DNA of 64,000 nucleotides. Origin: Litoditis marina. Lineage: Eukaryota; Nematoda; Chromadorea; Rhabditida; Rhabditidae. Below are positions 1-14,100 of this stretch, one piece after another. Within the stretch, counting starts at the first letter, position 1. Each line of letters opens with the position of its first letter. Both the position numbers and the translations under genes were made by a program. The notes under the pieces were generated by a model that was not told the DNA's origin, ran no database searches, and saw nothing but the letters and a program-made list of their open reading frames with translations. The DNA is taken from positions 20,015,879 to 20,079,878 of the forward strand of contig OZ038434.1 in NCBI GenBank assembly GCA_964036275.1. The letters run 5' to 3'.

Positions 1-2532
1 GGGGTGTTTTTGGTTAGCACGGCCACTCAATTATTTCGGGACTGTTTCAACTTATGCAAATAAGATGAACATTTTAAGTTTCTACACATGAGAGGAGTTC
101 AAAAATACCAAGTTTGAATACTAAATCTCACGTAGGGCGAAAATCGCAACTCCATTCACGTCAATTTGGGGGTGTTTTTGGTTAGCACCGCCACTCAATT
201 ATTTCAGGACTGTTTCAACTTATGCTAATAAGATGAACATTTTTGAGTTTCTACACATGAGAGGAGTTCAAAAATACCAAGTTTGAACACTAAATCTCAC
301 GTAGGGCAAAAATCGCAACTCCATTCACGTCAATTTGGGGGTGTTTTTGGTTAGCACCGCCACTCAATTATTTCGGGACTGTTTCAACTTATGCTAATAA
401 GATGAACATTTTTGAGTTTCTACACATGAGGGGAGTTCAAAAATACCAAGTTTGAATACTAAATCTCACGTAGGGCGAAAATCGCAACTCCATTCACGTC
501 AACTTGGGGGTGTTTTTGGTTAGCACCGCCACTCAATTATTTCGGGACTGTTTCAACTTATGCTAATAAGATGAACATTTTTGAGTTTCTACGCATGAGG
601 GGAGTTCAAAAATACCAAGTTTGAATACTAAATCTCACGTAGGGCGAAAATCGCAACTCCATTCACGTCAACTTGGGGGTGTTTTTGGTTAGCACGGCCA
701 CTCAATTATTTCGGGACTGTTTCAACTTATGCTAATAAGATGAACATTTTTAAGTTTCTACACATGAGAGGAGTTCAAAAATACCAAGTTTGAATACTAA
801 ATCTCACGTAGGGCGAAAATCGCAACTCCATTCACGTCAACTTGGGGGTGTTTTTGGTTAGCACGGCCACTCAATTATTTCGGGACTGTTTCAACTTATG
901 CAAATAAGATGAACATTTTAAGTTTCTACACATGAGAGGAGTTCAAAAATACCAAGTTTGAATACTAAATCTCACGTAGGGCGAAAATCGCAACTCCATT
1001 CACGTCAATTTGGGGGTGTTTTTGGTTAGCACCGCCACTCAATTATTTCAGGACTGTTTCAACTTATGCTAATAAGATGAACATTTTTGAGTTTCTACAC
1101 ATGAGAGGAGTTCAAAAATACCAAGTTTGAACACTAAATCTCACGTAGGGCAAAAATCGCAACTCCATTCACGTCAATTTGGGGGTGTTTTTGGTTAGCA
1201 CCGCCACTCAATTATTTCGGGACTGTTTCAACTTATGCTAATAAGATGAACATTTTTGAGTTTCTACACATGAGGGGAGTTCAAAAATACCAAGTTTGAA
1301 TACTAAATCTCACGTAGGGCGAAAATCGCAACTCCATTCACGTCAACTTGGGGGTGTTTTTGGTTAGCACCGCCACTCAATTATTTCGGGACTGTTTCAA
1401 CTTATGCTAATAAGATGAACATTTTTGAGTTTCTACGCATGAGGGGAGTTCAAAAATACCAAGTTTGAATACTAAATCTCACGTAGGGCGAAAATCGCAA
1501 CTCCATTCACGTCAACTTGGGGGTGTTTTTGGTTAGCACGGCCACTCAATTATTTCGGGACTGTTTCAACTTATGCTAATAAGATGAACATTTTTAAGTT
1601 TCTACACATGAGAGGAGTTCAAAAATACCAAGTTTGAATACTAAATCTCACGTAGGGCGAAAATCGCAACTCCATTCACGTCAACTTGGGGGTGTTTTTG
1701 GTTAGCACGGCCACTCAATTATTTCGGGACTGTTTCAACTTATGCAAATAAGATGAACATTTTAAGTTTCTACACATGAGAGGAGTTCAAAAATACCAAG
1801 TTTGAATACTAAATCTCACGTAGGGCGAAAATCGCAACTCCATTCACGTCAATTTGGGGGTGTTTTTGGTTAGCACCGCCACTCAATTATTTCAGGACTG
1901 TTTCAACTTATGCTAATAAGATGAACATTTTTGAGTTTCTACACATGAGAGGAGTTCAAAAATACCAAGTTTGAACACTAAATCTCACGTAGGGCAAAAA
2001 TCGCAACTCCATTCACGTCAATTTGGGGGTGTTTTTGGTTAGCACCGCCACTCAATTATTTCGGGACTGTTTCAACTTATGCTAATAAGATGAACATTTT
2101 TGAGTTTCTACACATGAGGGGAGTTCAAAAATACCAAGTTTGAATACTAAATCTCACGTAGGGCGAAAATCGCAACTCCATTCACGTCAACTTGGGGGTG
2201 TTTTTGGTTAGCACCGCCACTCAATTATTTCGGGACTGTTTCAACTTATGCTAATAAGATGAACATTTTTGAGTTTCTACGCATGAGGGGAGTTCAAAAA
2301 TACCAAGTTTGAATACTAAATCTCACGTAGGGCGAAAATCGCAACTCCATTCACGTCAACTTGGGGGTGTTTTTGGTTAGCACGGCCACTCAATTATTTC
2401 GGGACTGTTTCAACTTATGCTAATAAGATGAACATTTTTAAGTTTCTACACATGAGAGGAGTTCAAAAATACCAAGTTTGAATACTAAATCTCACGTAGG
2501 GCGAAAATCGCAACTCCATTCACGTCAATTTG
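1..2532 (+). repeat. 844-bp higher-order repeat of satellite 1, first run (three units)
   Basis: Five monomer types follow one another. Type 1 has CGGCC, GCAAATAAG and a one-base-shorter ATTTTAAG; type 2 has TTCAGGACTG and GGGCAAAAA; type 3 has GAGGGGAG with GAATAC; type 4 has TACGCATGAGG; type 5 has CGGCC with GCTAATAAG. The type 1 landmark falls at 1, 845 and 1689, so the period is 844 bp (168 plus four times 169). The run ends near 2533, where a unit lacking type 1 begins. The same unit recurs four times at 4305-7680. Confidence 0.9.
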
Positions 2533-3870
2533 GGGGTGTTTTTGGTTAGCACCGCCACTCAATTATTTCAGGACTGTTTCAACTTATGCTAATAAGATGA
2601 ACATTTTTGAGTTTCTACACATGAGAGGAGTTCAAAAATACCAAGTTTGAACACTAATTCTCACGTAGGGCAAAAATCGCAACTCCATTCACGTCAATTT
2701 GGGGGTGTTTTTGGTTAGCACCGCCACTCAATTATTTCGGGACTGTTTCAACTTATGCTAATAAGATGAACATTTTTGAGTTTCAACACTTGAGGGGAGT
2801 TCAAAAATACCAAGTTTGAATACTAAATCTCACGTAGGGCGAAAATCGCAACTCCATTCACGTCAACTTGGGGGTGTTTTTGGTTGGCACCGCCACTCAA
2901 TTATTTCGGGACTGTTTCAACTTATACAAATAAGATGAACATTTTTAAGTTTCTACACATGAGAGGAGTTCAAAAATACCAAGTTTGAATACTAAATCTC
3001 ACGTAGGGCGAAAATCGCAACTCCATTCACGTCAACTTGGGGGTGTTTTTGGTTAGCACGGCCACTCAATTATTTCGGGACTGTTTCAACTTATGCAAAT
3101 AAGATGAACATTTTTAAGTTTCTACACATGAGAGGAGTTCAAAAATACCAAGTTTGAATACTAAATCTCACGTAGGGCGAAAATCGCAACTCCATTCACG
3201 TCAATTTGGGGGTGTTTTTGGTTAGCACCGCCACTCAATTATTTCAGGACTGTTTCAACTTATGCTAATAAGATGAACATTTTTGAGTTTCTACACATGA
3301 GAGGAGTTCAAAAATGCCAAGTTTGAACACTAAATCTCACGTAGGGCAAAAATCGCAACTCCATTCACGTCAATTTGGGGGTGTTTTTGGTTAGCACCGC
3401 CACTCAATTATTTCGGGACGGTTTCAACTTATACTAATAAGATGAACATTTTTGAGTTTCTACACATGAGGGGAGTTCAAAAATACCAAGTTTGAACACT
3501 AAATCTCACGTAGGGCAAAAATCGCAACTCCATTCACGTCAATTTGGGGGTGTTTTTGGTTAGCACCGCCACTCAATTATTTCGGGACTGTTTCAACTTA
3601 TGCTGATAAGATGAACATTTTTAAGTTTCTACACACGAGAGGAGTTCAAAAATACCAAGTTTGAACACTAAATCTCGCGTAGGGCGAAAATCGCAACTCC
3701 ATTCACGTCAACTTGGGGGTGTTTTTGGTTAGCACTGCCACTCAATTATTTCGGGACTGTTTCAACTTATGCTAATAAGATAAACATTTTTAAGTTTCTA
3801 CACATGAGAGGAGTTCAAAAATACCAAGTTTGAACACTAAATCTCACGTAGGGCGAAAATCGCAACTCCA

Positions 3871-3952
3871 TTCACGTTTCTACACATGAGAGGAGTTCAA
3901 AAATACCAAGTTTGAACACTAAATCCCACGTAGGGCGAAAATCGCAACTCCA
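3871..3952 (+). repeat. Truncated 82-bp satellite 1 monomer
   Basis: The sequence passes from CCATTCACG straight into TTTCTACACATGAG, skipping about 87 bp of the monomer, and the next TTCACGT comes 82 bp later. The same junction recurs near 9019, 10453, 12225 (as CATTCATGTTT) and 13826. One deletion event was therefore copied at least four more times with its surrounding block. It is a good marker of the direction and number of block duplications. Confidence 0.85.
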
Positions 3953-4304
3953 TTCACGTCAACTTGGGGGTGTTTTTGGTTAGCACCGCCACTCAATTAT
4001 TTCGGGACTGTTTCAACTTATGCTAATAAGATGAACATTTTTGAGTTTCTACACATGAGAGAAGTTCAAAAATACCAAGTTTGAACACTAAATCCCACGT
4101 AGGGCGAAAATCGCAACTCCATTCACGTCAACTTGGGGGTGTTTTTGGTTAGCACCGCCACTCAATTATTTCGGGACTGTTTCAACTTATGCTAATAAGA
4201 TGAACATTTTTAAGTTTCTACACATGAGAGGAGTTCAAAAATACCAAGTTTGAATACTAAATCTCACGTAGGGCGAAAATCGCAACTCCATTCACGTCAA
4301 CTTG

Positions 4305-7300
4305 GGGGTGTTTTTGGTTAGCACGGCCACTCAATTATTTCGGGACTGTTTCAACTTATGCAAATAAGATGAACATTTTAAGTTTCTACACATGAGAGGA
4401 GTTCAAAAATACCAAGTTTGAATACTAAATCTCACGTAGGGCGAAAATCGCAACTCCATTCACGTCAATTTGGGGGTGTTTTTGGTTAGCACCGCCACTC
4501 AATTATTTCAGGACTGTTTCAACTTATGCTAATAAGATGAACATTTTTGAGTTTCTACACATGAGAGGAGTTCAAAAATACCAAGTTTGAACACTAAATC
4601 TCACGTAGGGCAAAAATCGCAACTCCATTCACGTCAATTTGGGGGTGTTTTTGGTTAGCACCGCCACTCAATTATTTCGGGACTGTTTCAACTTATGCTA
4701 ATAAGATGAACATTTTTGAGTTTCTACACATGAGGGGAGTTCAAAAATACCAAGTTTGAATACTAAATCTCACGTAGGGCGAAAATCGCAACTCCATTCA
4801 CGTCAACTTGGGGGTGTTTTTGGTTAGCACCGCCACTCAATTATTTCGGGACTGTTTCAACTTATGCTAATAAGATGAACATTTTTGAGTTTCTACGCAT
4901 GAGGGGAGTTCAAAAATACCAAGTTTGAATACTAAATCTCACGTAGGGCGAAAATCGCAACTCCATTCACGTCAACTTGGGGGTGTTTTTGGTTAGCACG
5001 GCCACTCAATTATTTCGGGACTGTTTCAACTTATGCTAATAAGATGAACATTTTTAAGTTTCTACACATGAGAGGAGTTCAAAAATACCAAGTTTGAATA
5101 CTAAATCTCACGTAGGGCGAAAATCGCAACTCCATTCACGTCAACTTGGGGGTGTTTTTGGTTAGCACGGCCACTCAATTATTTCGGGACTGTTTCAACT
5201 TATGCAAATAAGATGAACATTTTAAGTTTCTACACATGAGAGGAGTTCAAAAATACCAAGTTTGAATACTAAATCTCACGTAGGGCGAAAATCGCAACTC
5301 CATTCACGTCAATTTGGGGGTGTTTTTGGTTAGCACCGCCACTCAATTATTTCAGGACTGTTTCAACTTATGCTAATAAGATGAACATTTTTGAGTTTCT
5401 ACACATGAGAGGAGTTCAAAAATACCAAGTTTGAACACTAAATCTCACGTAGGGCAAAAATCGCAACTCCATTCACGTCAATTTGGGGGTGTTTTTGGTT
5501 AGCACCGCCACTCAATTATTTCGGGACTGTTTCAACTTATGCTAATAAGATGAACATTTTTGAGTTTCTACACATGAGGGGAGTTCAAAAATACCAAGTT
5601 TGAATACTAAATCTCACGTAGGGCGAAAATCGCAACTCCATTCACGTCAACTTGGGGGTGTTTTTGGTTAGCACCGCCACTCAATTATTTCGGGACTGTT
5701 TCAACTTATGCTAATAAGATGAACATTTTTGAGTTTCTACGCATGAGGGGAGTTCAAAAATACCAAGTTTGAATACTAAATCTCACGTAGGGCGAAAATC
5801 GCAACTCCATTCACGTCAACTTGGGGGTGTTTTTGGTTAGCACGGCCACTCAATTATTTCGGGACTGTTTCAACTTATGCTAATAAGATGAACATTTTTA
5901 AGTTTCTACACATGAGAGGAGTTCAAAAATACCAAGTTTGAATACTAAATCTCACGTAGGGCGAAAATCGCAACTCCATTCACGTCAACTTGGGGGTGTT
6001 TTTGGTTAGCACGGCCACTCAATTATTTCGGGACTGTTTCAACTTATGCAAATAAGATGAACATTTTAAGTTTCTACACATGAGAGGAGTTCAAAAATAC
6101 CAAGTTTGAATACTAAATCTCACGTAGGGCGAAAATCGCAACTCCATTCACGTCAATTTGGGGGTGTTTTTGGTTAGCACCGCCACTCAATTATTTCAGG
6201 ACTGTTTCAACTTATGCTAATAAGATGAACATTTTTGAGTTTCTACACATGAGAGGAGTTCAAAAATACCAAGTTTGAACACTAAATCTCACGTAGGGCA
6301 AAAATCGCAACTCCATTCACGTCAATTTGGGGGTGTTTTTGGTTAGCACCGCCACTCAATTATTTCGGGACTGTTTCAACTTATGCTAATAAGATGAACA
6401 TTTTTGAGTTTCTACACATGAGGGGAGTTCAAAAATACCAAGTTTGAATACTAAATCTCACGTAGGGCGAAAATCGCAACTCCATTCACGTCAACTTGGG
6501 GGTGTTTTTGGTTAGCACCGCCACTCAATTATTTCGGGACTGTTTCAACTTATGCTAATAAGATGAACATTTTTGAGTTTCTACGCATGAGGGGAGTTCA
6601 AAAATACCAAGTTTGAATACTAAATCTCACGTAGGGCGAAAATCGCAACTCCATTCACGTCAACTTGGGGGTGTTTTTGGTTAGCACGGCCACTCAATTA
6701 TTTCGGGACTGTTTCAACTTATGCTAATAAGATGAACATTTTTAAGTTTCTACACATGAGAGGAGTTCAAAAATACCAAGTTTGAATACTAAATCTCACG
6801 TAGGGCGAAAATCGCAACTCCATTCACGTCAACTTGGGGGTGTTTTTGGTTAGCACGGCCACTCAATTATTTCGGGACTGTTTCAACTTATGCAAATAAG
6901 ATGAACATTTTAAGTTTCTACACATGAGAGGAGTTCAAAAATACCAAGTTTGAATACTAAATCTCACGTAGGGCGAAAATCGCAACTCCATTCACGTCAA
7001 TTTGGGGGTGTTTTTGGTTAGCACCGCCACTCAATTATTTCAGGACTGTTTCAACTTATGCTAATAAGATGAACATTTTTGAGTTTCTACACATGAGAGG
7101 AGTTCAAAAATACCAAGTTTGAACACTAAATCTCACGTAGGGCAAAAATCGCAACTCCATTCACGTCAATTTGGGGGTGTTTTTGGTTAGCACCGCCACT
7201 CAATTATTTCGGGACTGTTTCAACTTATGCTAATAAGATGAACATTTTTGAGTTTCTACACATGAGGGGAGTTCAAAAATACCAAGTTTGAATACTAAAT

Positions 7301-7680
7301 CTCACGTAGGGCGAAAATCGCAACTCCATTCACGTCAACTTGGGGGTGTTTTTGGTTAGCACCGCCACTCAATTATTTCGGGACTGTTTCAACTTATGCT
7401 AATAAGATGAACATTTTTGAGTTTCTACGCATGAGGGGAGTTCAAAAATACCAAGTTTGAATACTAAATCTCACGTAGGGCGAAAATCGCAACTCCATTC
7501 ACGTCAACTTGGGGGTGTTTTTGGTTAGCACGGCCACTCAATTATTTCGGGACTGTTTCAACTTATGCTAATAAGATGAACATTTTTAAGTTTCTACACA
7601 TGAGAGGAGTTCAAAAATACCAAGTTTGAATACTAAATCTCACGTAGGGCGAAAATCGCAACTCCATTCACGTCAATTTG
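4305..7680 (+). repeat. 844-bp higher-order repeat of satellite 1, second run (four units)
   Basis: The same five-monomer unit as in the first 2.5 kb starts at 4305, 5149, 5993 and 6837. The units look identical at every diagnostic variant checked. It is followed at about 7681 by the same divergent monomers that follow the first run, so both runs belong to a larger duplicated block. Confidence 0.88.
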
Positions 7681-9355
7681 GGGGTGTTTTTGGTTAGCAC
7701 CGCCACTCAATTATTTCAGGACTGTTTCAACTTATGCTAATAAGATGAACATTTTTGAGTTTCTACACATGAGAGGAGTTCAAAAATACCAAGTTTGAAC
7801 ACTAATTCTCACGTAGGGCAAAAATCGCAACTCCATTCACGTCAATTTGGGGGTGTTTTTGGTTAGCACCGCCACTCAATTATTTCGGGACTGTTTCAAC
7901 TTATGCTAATAAGATGAACATTTTTGAGTTTCAACACTTGAGGGGAGTTCAAAAATACCAAGTTTGAATACTAAATCTCACGTAGGGCGAAAATCGCAAC
8001 TCCATTCACGTCAACTTGGGGGTGTTTTTGGTTGGCACCGCCACTCAATTATTTCGGGACTGTTTCAACTTATACAAATAAGATGAACATTTTTAAGTTT
8101 CTACACATGAGAGGAGTTCAAAAATACCAAGTTTGAATACTAAATCTCACGTAGGGCGAAAATCGCAACTCCATTCACGTCAACTTGGGGGTGTTTTTGG
8201 TTAGCACGGCCACTCAATTATTTCGGGACTGTTTCAACTTATGCAAATAAGATGAACATTTTTAAGTTTCTACACATGAGAGGAGTTCAAAAATACCAAG
8301 TTTGAATACTAAATCTCACGTAGGGCGAAAATCGCAACTCCATTCACGTCAATTTGGGGGTGTTTTTGGTTAGCACCGCCACTCAATTATTTCAGGACTG
8401 TTTCAACTTATGCTAATAAGATGAACATTTTTGAGTTTCTACACATGAGAGGAGTTCAAAAATGCCAAGTTTGAACACTAAATCTCACGTAGGGCAAAAA
8501 TCGCAACTCCATTCACGTCAATTTGGGGGTGTTTTTGGTTAGCACCGCCACTCAATTATTTCGGGACGGTTTCAACTTATACTAATAAGATGAACATTTT
8601 TGAGTTTCTACACATGAGGGGAGTTCAAAAATACCAAGTTTGAACACTAAATCTCACGTAGGGCAAAAATCGCAACTCCATTCACGTCAATTTGGGGGTG
8701 TTTTTGGTTAGCACCGCCACTCAATTATTTCGGGACTGTTTCAACTTATGCTGATAAGATGAACATTTTTAAGTTTCTACACACGAGAGGAGTTCAAAAA
8801 TACCAAGTTTGAACACTAAATCTCGCGTAGGGCGAAAATCGCAACTCCATTCACGTCAACTTGGGGGTGTTTTTGGTTAGCACTGCCACTCAATTATTTC
8901 GGGACTGTTTCAACTTATGCTAATAAGATAAACATTTTTAAGTTTCTACACATGAGAGGAGTTCAAAAATACCAAGTTTGAACACTAAATCTCACGTAGG
9001 GCGAAAATCGCAACTCCATTCACGTTTCTACACATGAGAGGAGTTCAAAAATACCAAGTTTGAACACTAAATCCCACGTAGGGCGAAAATCGCAACTCCA
9101 TTCACGTCAACTTGGGGGTGTTTTTGGTTAGCACCGCCACTCAATTATTTCGGGACTGTTTCAACTTATGCTAATAAGATGAACATTTTTGAGTTTCTAC
9201 ACATGAGAGAAGTTCAAAAATACCAAGTTTGAACACTAAATCCCACGTAGGGCGAAAATCGCAACTCCATTCACGTCAACTTGGGGGTGTTTTTGGTTAG
9301 CACCGCCACTCAATTATTTCGGGACTGTTTCAACTTATGCTAATAAGATGAACAT
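5149..9355 (+). repeat. Large duplicated block: copy of 1-4207 at an offset of 5148 bp
   Basis: Rare variants repeat with a constant offset of 5148 bp: ACACTAATTC at 2651 and 7799, the truncated-monomer junction CACGTTTCTAC at 3873 and 9021, and the array landmark at 1 and 5149. GGGACGGTTT, GCTGATAAG and AATGCCAAG recur in the same order. Identity stops at about 4208/9356, where TTTTTAAG in one copy meets TTTACGAG in the other. The offset equals 30 monomers of 169 bp, plus an 82-bp partial monomer, minus four one-base deletions in the four short type 1 monomers. Diagnostic sites were compared, not every base. Confidence 0.85.
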
Positions 9356-11184
9356 TTACGAGTTTCTACACATGAGAGGAGTTCAAAAATACCAAGTTTG
9401 AACACTAAATCTCACGTAGGGCGAAAATCGCAACTCCATTCACGTCAACTTGGGGGTGTTTTTGGTTAGCACCGCCACTCAATTATTTCGGGACTGTTTC
9501 AACTTATGCTAATAAGATGCACATTTTTAAGTTTCTACACATGAGAGGAGTTCAAAAATACCAAGTTTGAATACTAAATCTCACGTAGGGCGAAAATCGC
9601 GACTCCATTCACGTCAATTTGGGGGTGTTTTTGGTTAGCACCGCCACTCAATTATTTTAGGACTGTTTCAACTTATGCTAATAAGATGAACATTTTTGAG
9701 TTTCTACACATGACAGGAGTTCAAAAATACCAAGTTTGAACACTAAATCTCGCGTAGGGCGAAAATCGCAACTCCATTCACGTCAACTTGGGGGTGTTTT
9801 TGGTTAGCACGGCCACTCAATTATTTCGGGACTGTTTCAACTTATGCAAATAAGATGAACATTTTTAAGTTTCTACACATGAGAGGAGTTCAAAAATACC
9901 AAGTTTGAACACTAAATCTCACGTAGGGCAAAAATCGCAACTCCATTCACGTCAATTTGGGGGTGTTTTTGGTTAGCACCGCCACTCAATTATTTCGGGA
10001 CGGTTTCAACTTATACTAATAAGATGAACATTTTTGAGTTTCTACACATGAGGGGAGTTCAAAAATACCAAGTTTGAACACTAAATCTCACGTAGGGCAA
10101 AAATCGCAACTCCATTCACGTCAATTTGGGGGTGTTTTTGGTTAGCACCGCCACTCAATTATTTCGGGACTGTTTCAACTTATGCTGATAAGATGAATAT
10201 TTTTAAGTTTCTACACACGAGAGGAGTTCAAAAATACCAAGTTTGAACACTAAATCTCGCGTAGGGCGAAAATCGCAACTCCATTCACGTCAACTTGGGG
10301 GTGTTTTTGGTTAGCACTGCCACTCAATTATTTCGGGACTGTTTCAACTTATGCTAATAAGATAAACATTTTTAAGTTTCTACACATGAGAGGAGTTCAA
10401 AAATACCAAGTTTGAACACTAAATCTCACGTAGGGCGAAAATCGCAACTCCATTCACGTTTCTACACATGAGAGGAGTTCAAAAATACCAAGTTTGAACA
10501 CTAAATCCCACGTAGGGCGAAAATCGCAACTCCATTCACGTCAACTTGGGGGTGTTTTTGGCTAGCACCGCCACTCAATTATTTCGGGACTGTTTCAACT
10601 TATGCTAATAAGATGAACATTTTTGAGTTTCTACACATGAGAGAAGTTCAAAAATACCAAGTTTGAACACTAAATCCCACGTAGGGCGAAAATCGCAACT
10701 CCATTCACGTCAACTTGGGGGTGTTTTTGGTTAGCACCGCCACTCAATTATTTCGGGACTGTTTCAACTTATGCTAATAAGATGAACATTTACGAGTTTC
10801 TACACATGAGAGGAGTTCAAAAATACCAAGTTTGAACACTAAATCTCACGTAGGGCGAAAATCGCAACTCCATTCACGTCAACTTGGGGGTGTTTTTGGT
10901 TAGCACCGCCACTCAATTATTTCGGGACTGTTTCAACTTATGCTAATAAGATGCACATTTTTAAGTTTCTACACATGAGAGGAGTTCAAAAATACCAAGT
11001 TTGAATACTAAATCTCACGTAGGGCGAAAATCGCGACTCCATTCACGTCAATTTGGGGGTGTTTTTGGTTAGCACCGCCACTCAATTATTTTAGGACTGT
11101 TTCAACTTATGCTAATAAGGTGAACATTTTTGAGTTTCTACACATGACAGGAGTTCAAAAATACCAAGTTTGAACACTAAATCT
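8464..11184 (+). repeat. 1434-bp higher-order repeat of satellite 1 (two copies)
   Basis: GGGACGGTTT at 8563 and 9997, and TACGAGTTTC at 9357 and 10791, both give an offset of 1434 bp. That is eight monomers plus the 82-bp partial monomer. The copies run from about 8464 and about 9898. A few differences separate them (GCTAGCACC near 10560; AGGTGAAC near 11118). Related, more degraded versions continue to about 14.1 kb with offsets of 1772 and 1601 bp. Confidence 0.8.
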
Positions 11185-14100
11185 CACGTAGGGCAAAAAT
11201 CGCAACTCCATTCACGTCAATTTGGGGGTGTTTTTGGTTAGCACCGCCACTCAATTATTCCGGGACTGTTTCAACTTATGCTAATAAGATGAACATTTTT
11301 GAGTTTCTACACATGAGGGGAGTTCAAAAATACCAAGTTTGAATACTAAATCTCACGTAGGGCGAAAATCGCAACTCCATTCACGTCAACTTGGGGGTGT
11401 TTTTGGTTAGCACCGCCACTCAATTATTTCGGGACTGTTTCAACTTATACAAATGAGATGAACATTTTTAAGTTTCTACACATGAGAGGAGTTCAAAAAT
11501 ACCAAGTTTGAATACTAAATCTCACGTAGGGCGAAAATCGCAACTCCATTCACGTCAATTTGGGGGTGTTTTTGGTTAGCACCGCCACTCAATTATTTCA
11601 GGACTGTTTCAACTTATGCTAATAAGATGAACATTTTTGAGTTTCTACACATGAGAGGAGTTCAAAAATACCAAGTTTGAACACTAAATCTCACGTAGGG
11701 CAAAAATCGCAACTCCATTCACGTCAATTTGGGGGTGTTTTTGGTTAGCACCGCCACTCAATTATTTCGGGACTGTTTCAACTTATGCTAATAAGATGAA
11801 CATTTTTGAGTTTCTACACATGAGGGGAGTTCAAAAATACCAAGTTTGAACACTAAATCTCACGTAGGGCAAAAATCGCAACTCCATTCACGTCAATTTG
11901 GGGGTGTTTTTGGTTAGCACCGCCACTCAATTATTTCGGGACTGTTTCAACTTATGCTAATGAGATGAACATTTTTAAGTTTCTACACATGAGAGGAGTT
12001 CAAAAATACCAAGTTTGAACACTAAATCTCGCGTAGGGCGAAAATCGCAACTCCATTCACGTCAACTTGGGGGTGTTTTTGGTTAGCACCGCCACTCAAT
12101 TATTTCGGGACTGTTTCAACTTATGCTAATAAGATAAACATTTTTAAGTTTCTACACATGAGAGGAGTTCAAAAATACCAAGTTTGAACACTAAATCTCA
12201 CGTAGGGCGAAAATCGCAACTCCATTCATGTTTCTACACATGAGAGGAGTTCAAAAATACCAAGTTTGAACACTAAATCCCACGTAGGGCGAAAATCGCA
12301 ACTCCGTTCACGTCAACTTGGGGGTGTTTTTGGTTAGCACCGCCACTCAATTATTTCGGGACTGTTTCAACTTATGCTAATAAGATGAACATTTTTGAGT
12401 TTCTACACATGAGAGAAGTTCAAAAATACCAAGTTTGAACACTAAATCCCACGTAGGGCGAAAATCGCAACTCCATTCACGTCAACTTGGGGGTGTTTTT
12501 GGTTAGCACCGCCACTCAATTATTCCGGGACTGTTTCAACTTATGCTAATAAGATGAACATTTACGAGTTTCTACACATGAGAGGAGTTCAAAAATACCA
12601 AGTTTGAACACTAAATCTCACGTAGGGCGAAAATCGCAACTCCATTCACGGCAACTTGGGGGTGTTTTTGGTTAGCACCGCCACTCAATTATTTCGGGAC
12701 TGTTTCAACTTATGCTAATAAGATGCACATTTTTAAGTTTCTACACATGAGAGGCAGTTCAAAAATACCAAGTTTGAATACTAAATCTCACGTAGGGCGA
12801 AAATCGCAACTCCATTCACGTCAATTTGGGGGTGTTTTTGGTTAGCACCGCCACTCAATTATTTCAGGGACTGTTTCAACTTATGCTAATAAGATGAACA
12901 TTTTTGAGTTTCTACACATGAGAGGAGTTCAAAAATACCAAGTTTGAACACTAAATCTCACGTAGGGCAAAAATCGCAACTCCATTCACGTCAATTTGGG
13001 GTGTTTTTGGTTAGCACGGCCACTCAATTATTTCGGGACTGTTTCAACTTATGCAAATAAGATGAACATTTTTAAGTTTCTACACATGAGAGGAGTTCAA
13101 AAATACCAAGTTTGAACACTAAATCTCACGTAGGGCAAAAATCGCAACTCCATTCACGTCAATTTGGGGGTGTTTTTGGTTAGCACCGCCACTCAATTAT
13201 TTCAGGACTGTTTCAACTTATGCTAATAAGATGAACATTTTTGAGTTTCTACACATGAGAGGAGTTCAAAAATACCAAGTTTGAACACTAAATCTCACGT
13301 AGGGCAAAAATCGCAACTCCATTCACGTCAATTTGGGGTGTTTTTGGTTAGCACCGCCACTCAATTATTTCGGGACTGTTTCAACTTATGCTAATAAGAT
13401 GAACATTTTTGAGTTTCTACACATGAGGGGAGTTCAAAAATACCAAGTTTGAACACTAAATCTCACGTAGGGCAAAATCGCAACTCCATTCACGTCAATT
13501 TGGGGGTGTTTTTGGTTAGCACCGCCACTCAATTATTTCGGGACTGTTTCAACTTATGCTAATGAGATGAACATTTTTAAGTTTCTACACATGAGAGGAG
13601 TTCAAAAATACCAAGTTTGAACACTAAATCTCGCGTAGGGCGAAAATCGCAACTCCATTCACGTCAACTTGGGGGTGTTTTTGGTTAGCACCGCCACTCA
13701 ATTATTTCGGGACTGTTTCAACTTATGCTAATAAGATAAACATTTTTAAGTTTCTACACATGAGAGGAGTTCAAAAATACCAAGTTTGAACACTAAATCT
13801 CACGTAGGGCGAAATCGCAACTCCATTCACGTTTCTACACATGAGAGGAGTTCAAAAATACCAAGTTTGAACACTAAATCCCACGTAGGGCGAAAATCGA
13901 AACTCCGTTCACGTCAACTTGGGGGTGTTTTTGGTTAGCACCGCCACTCAATTATTTCGGGACTGTTTCAACTTATGCTAATAAGATGAACATTTTTGAG
14001 TTTCTACACATGAGAGAAGTTCAAAAATACCAAGTTTGAACACTAAATCCCACGTAGGGCGAAAATCGCAACTCCATTCACGTCAACTTGGGGGTGTTTT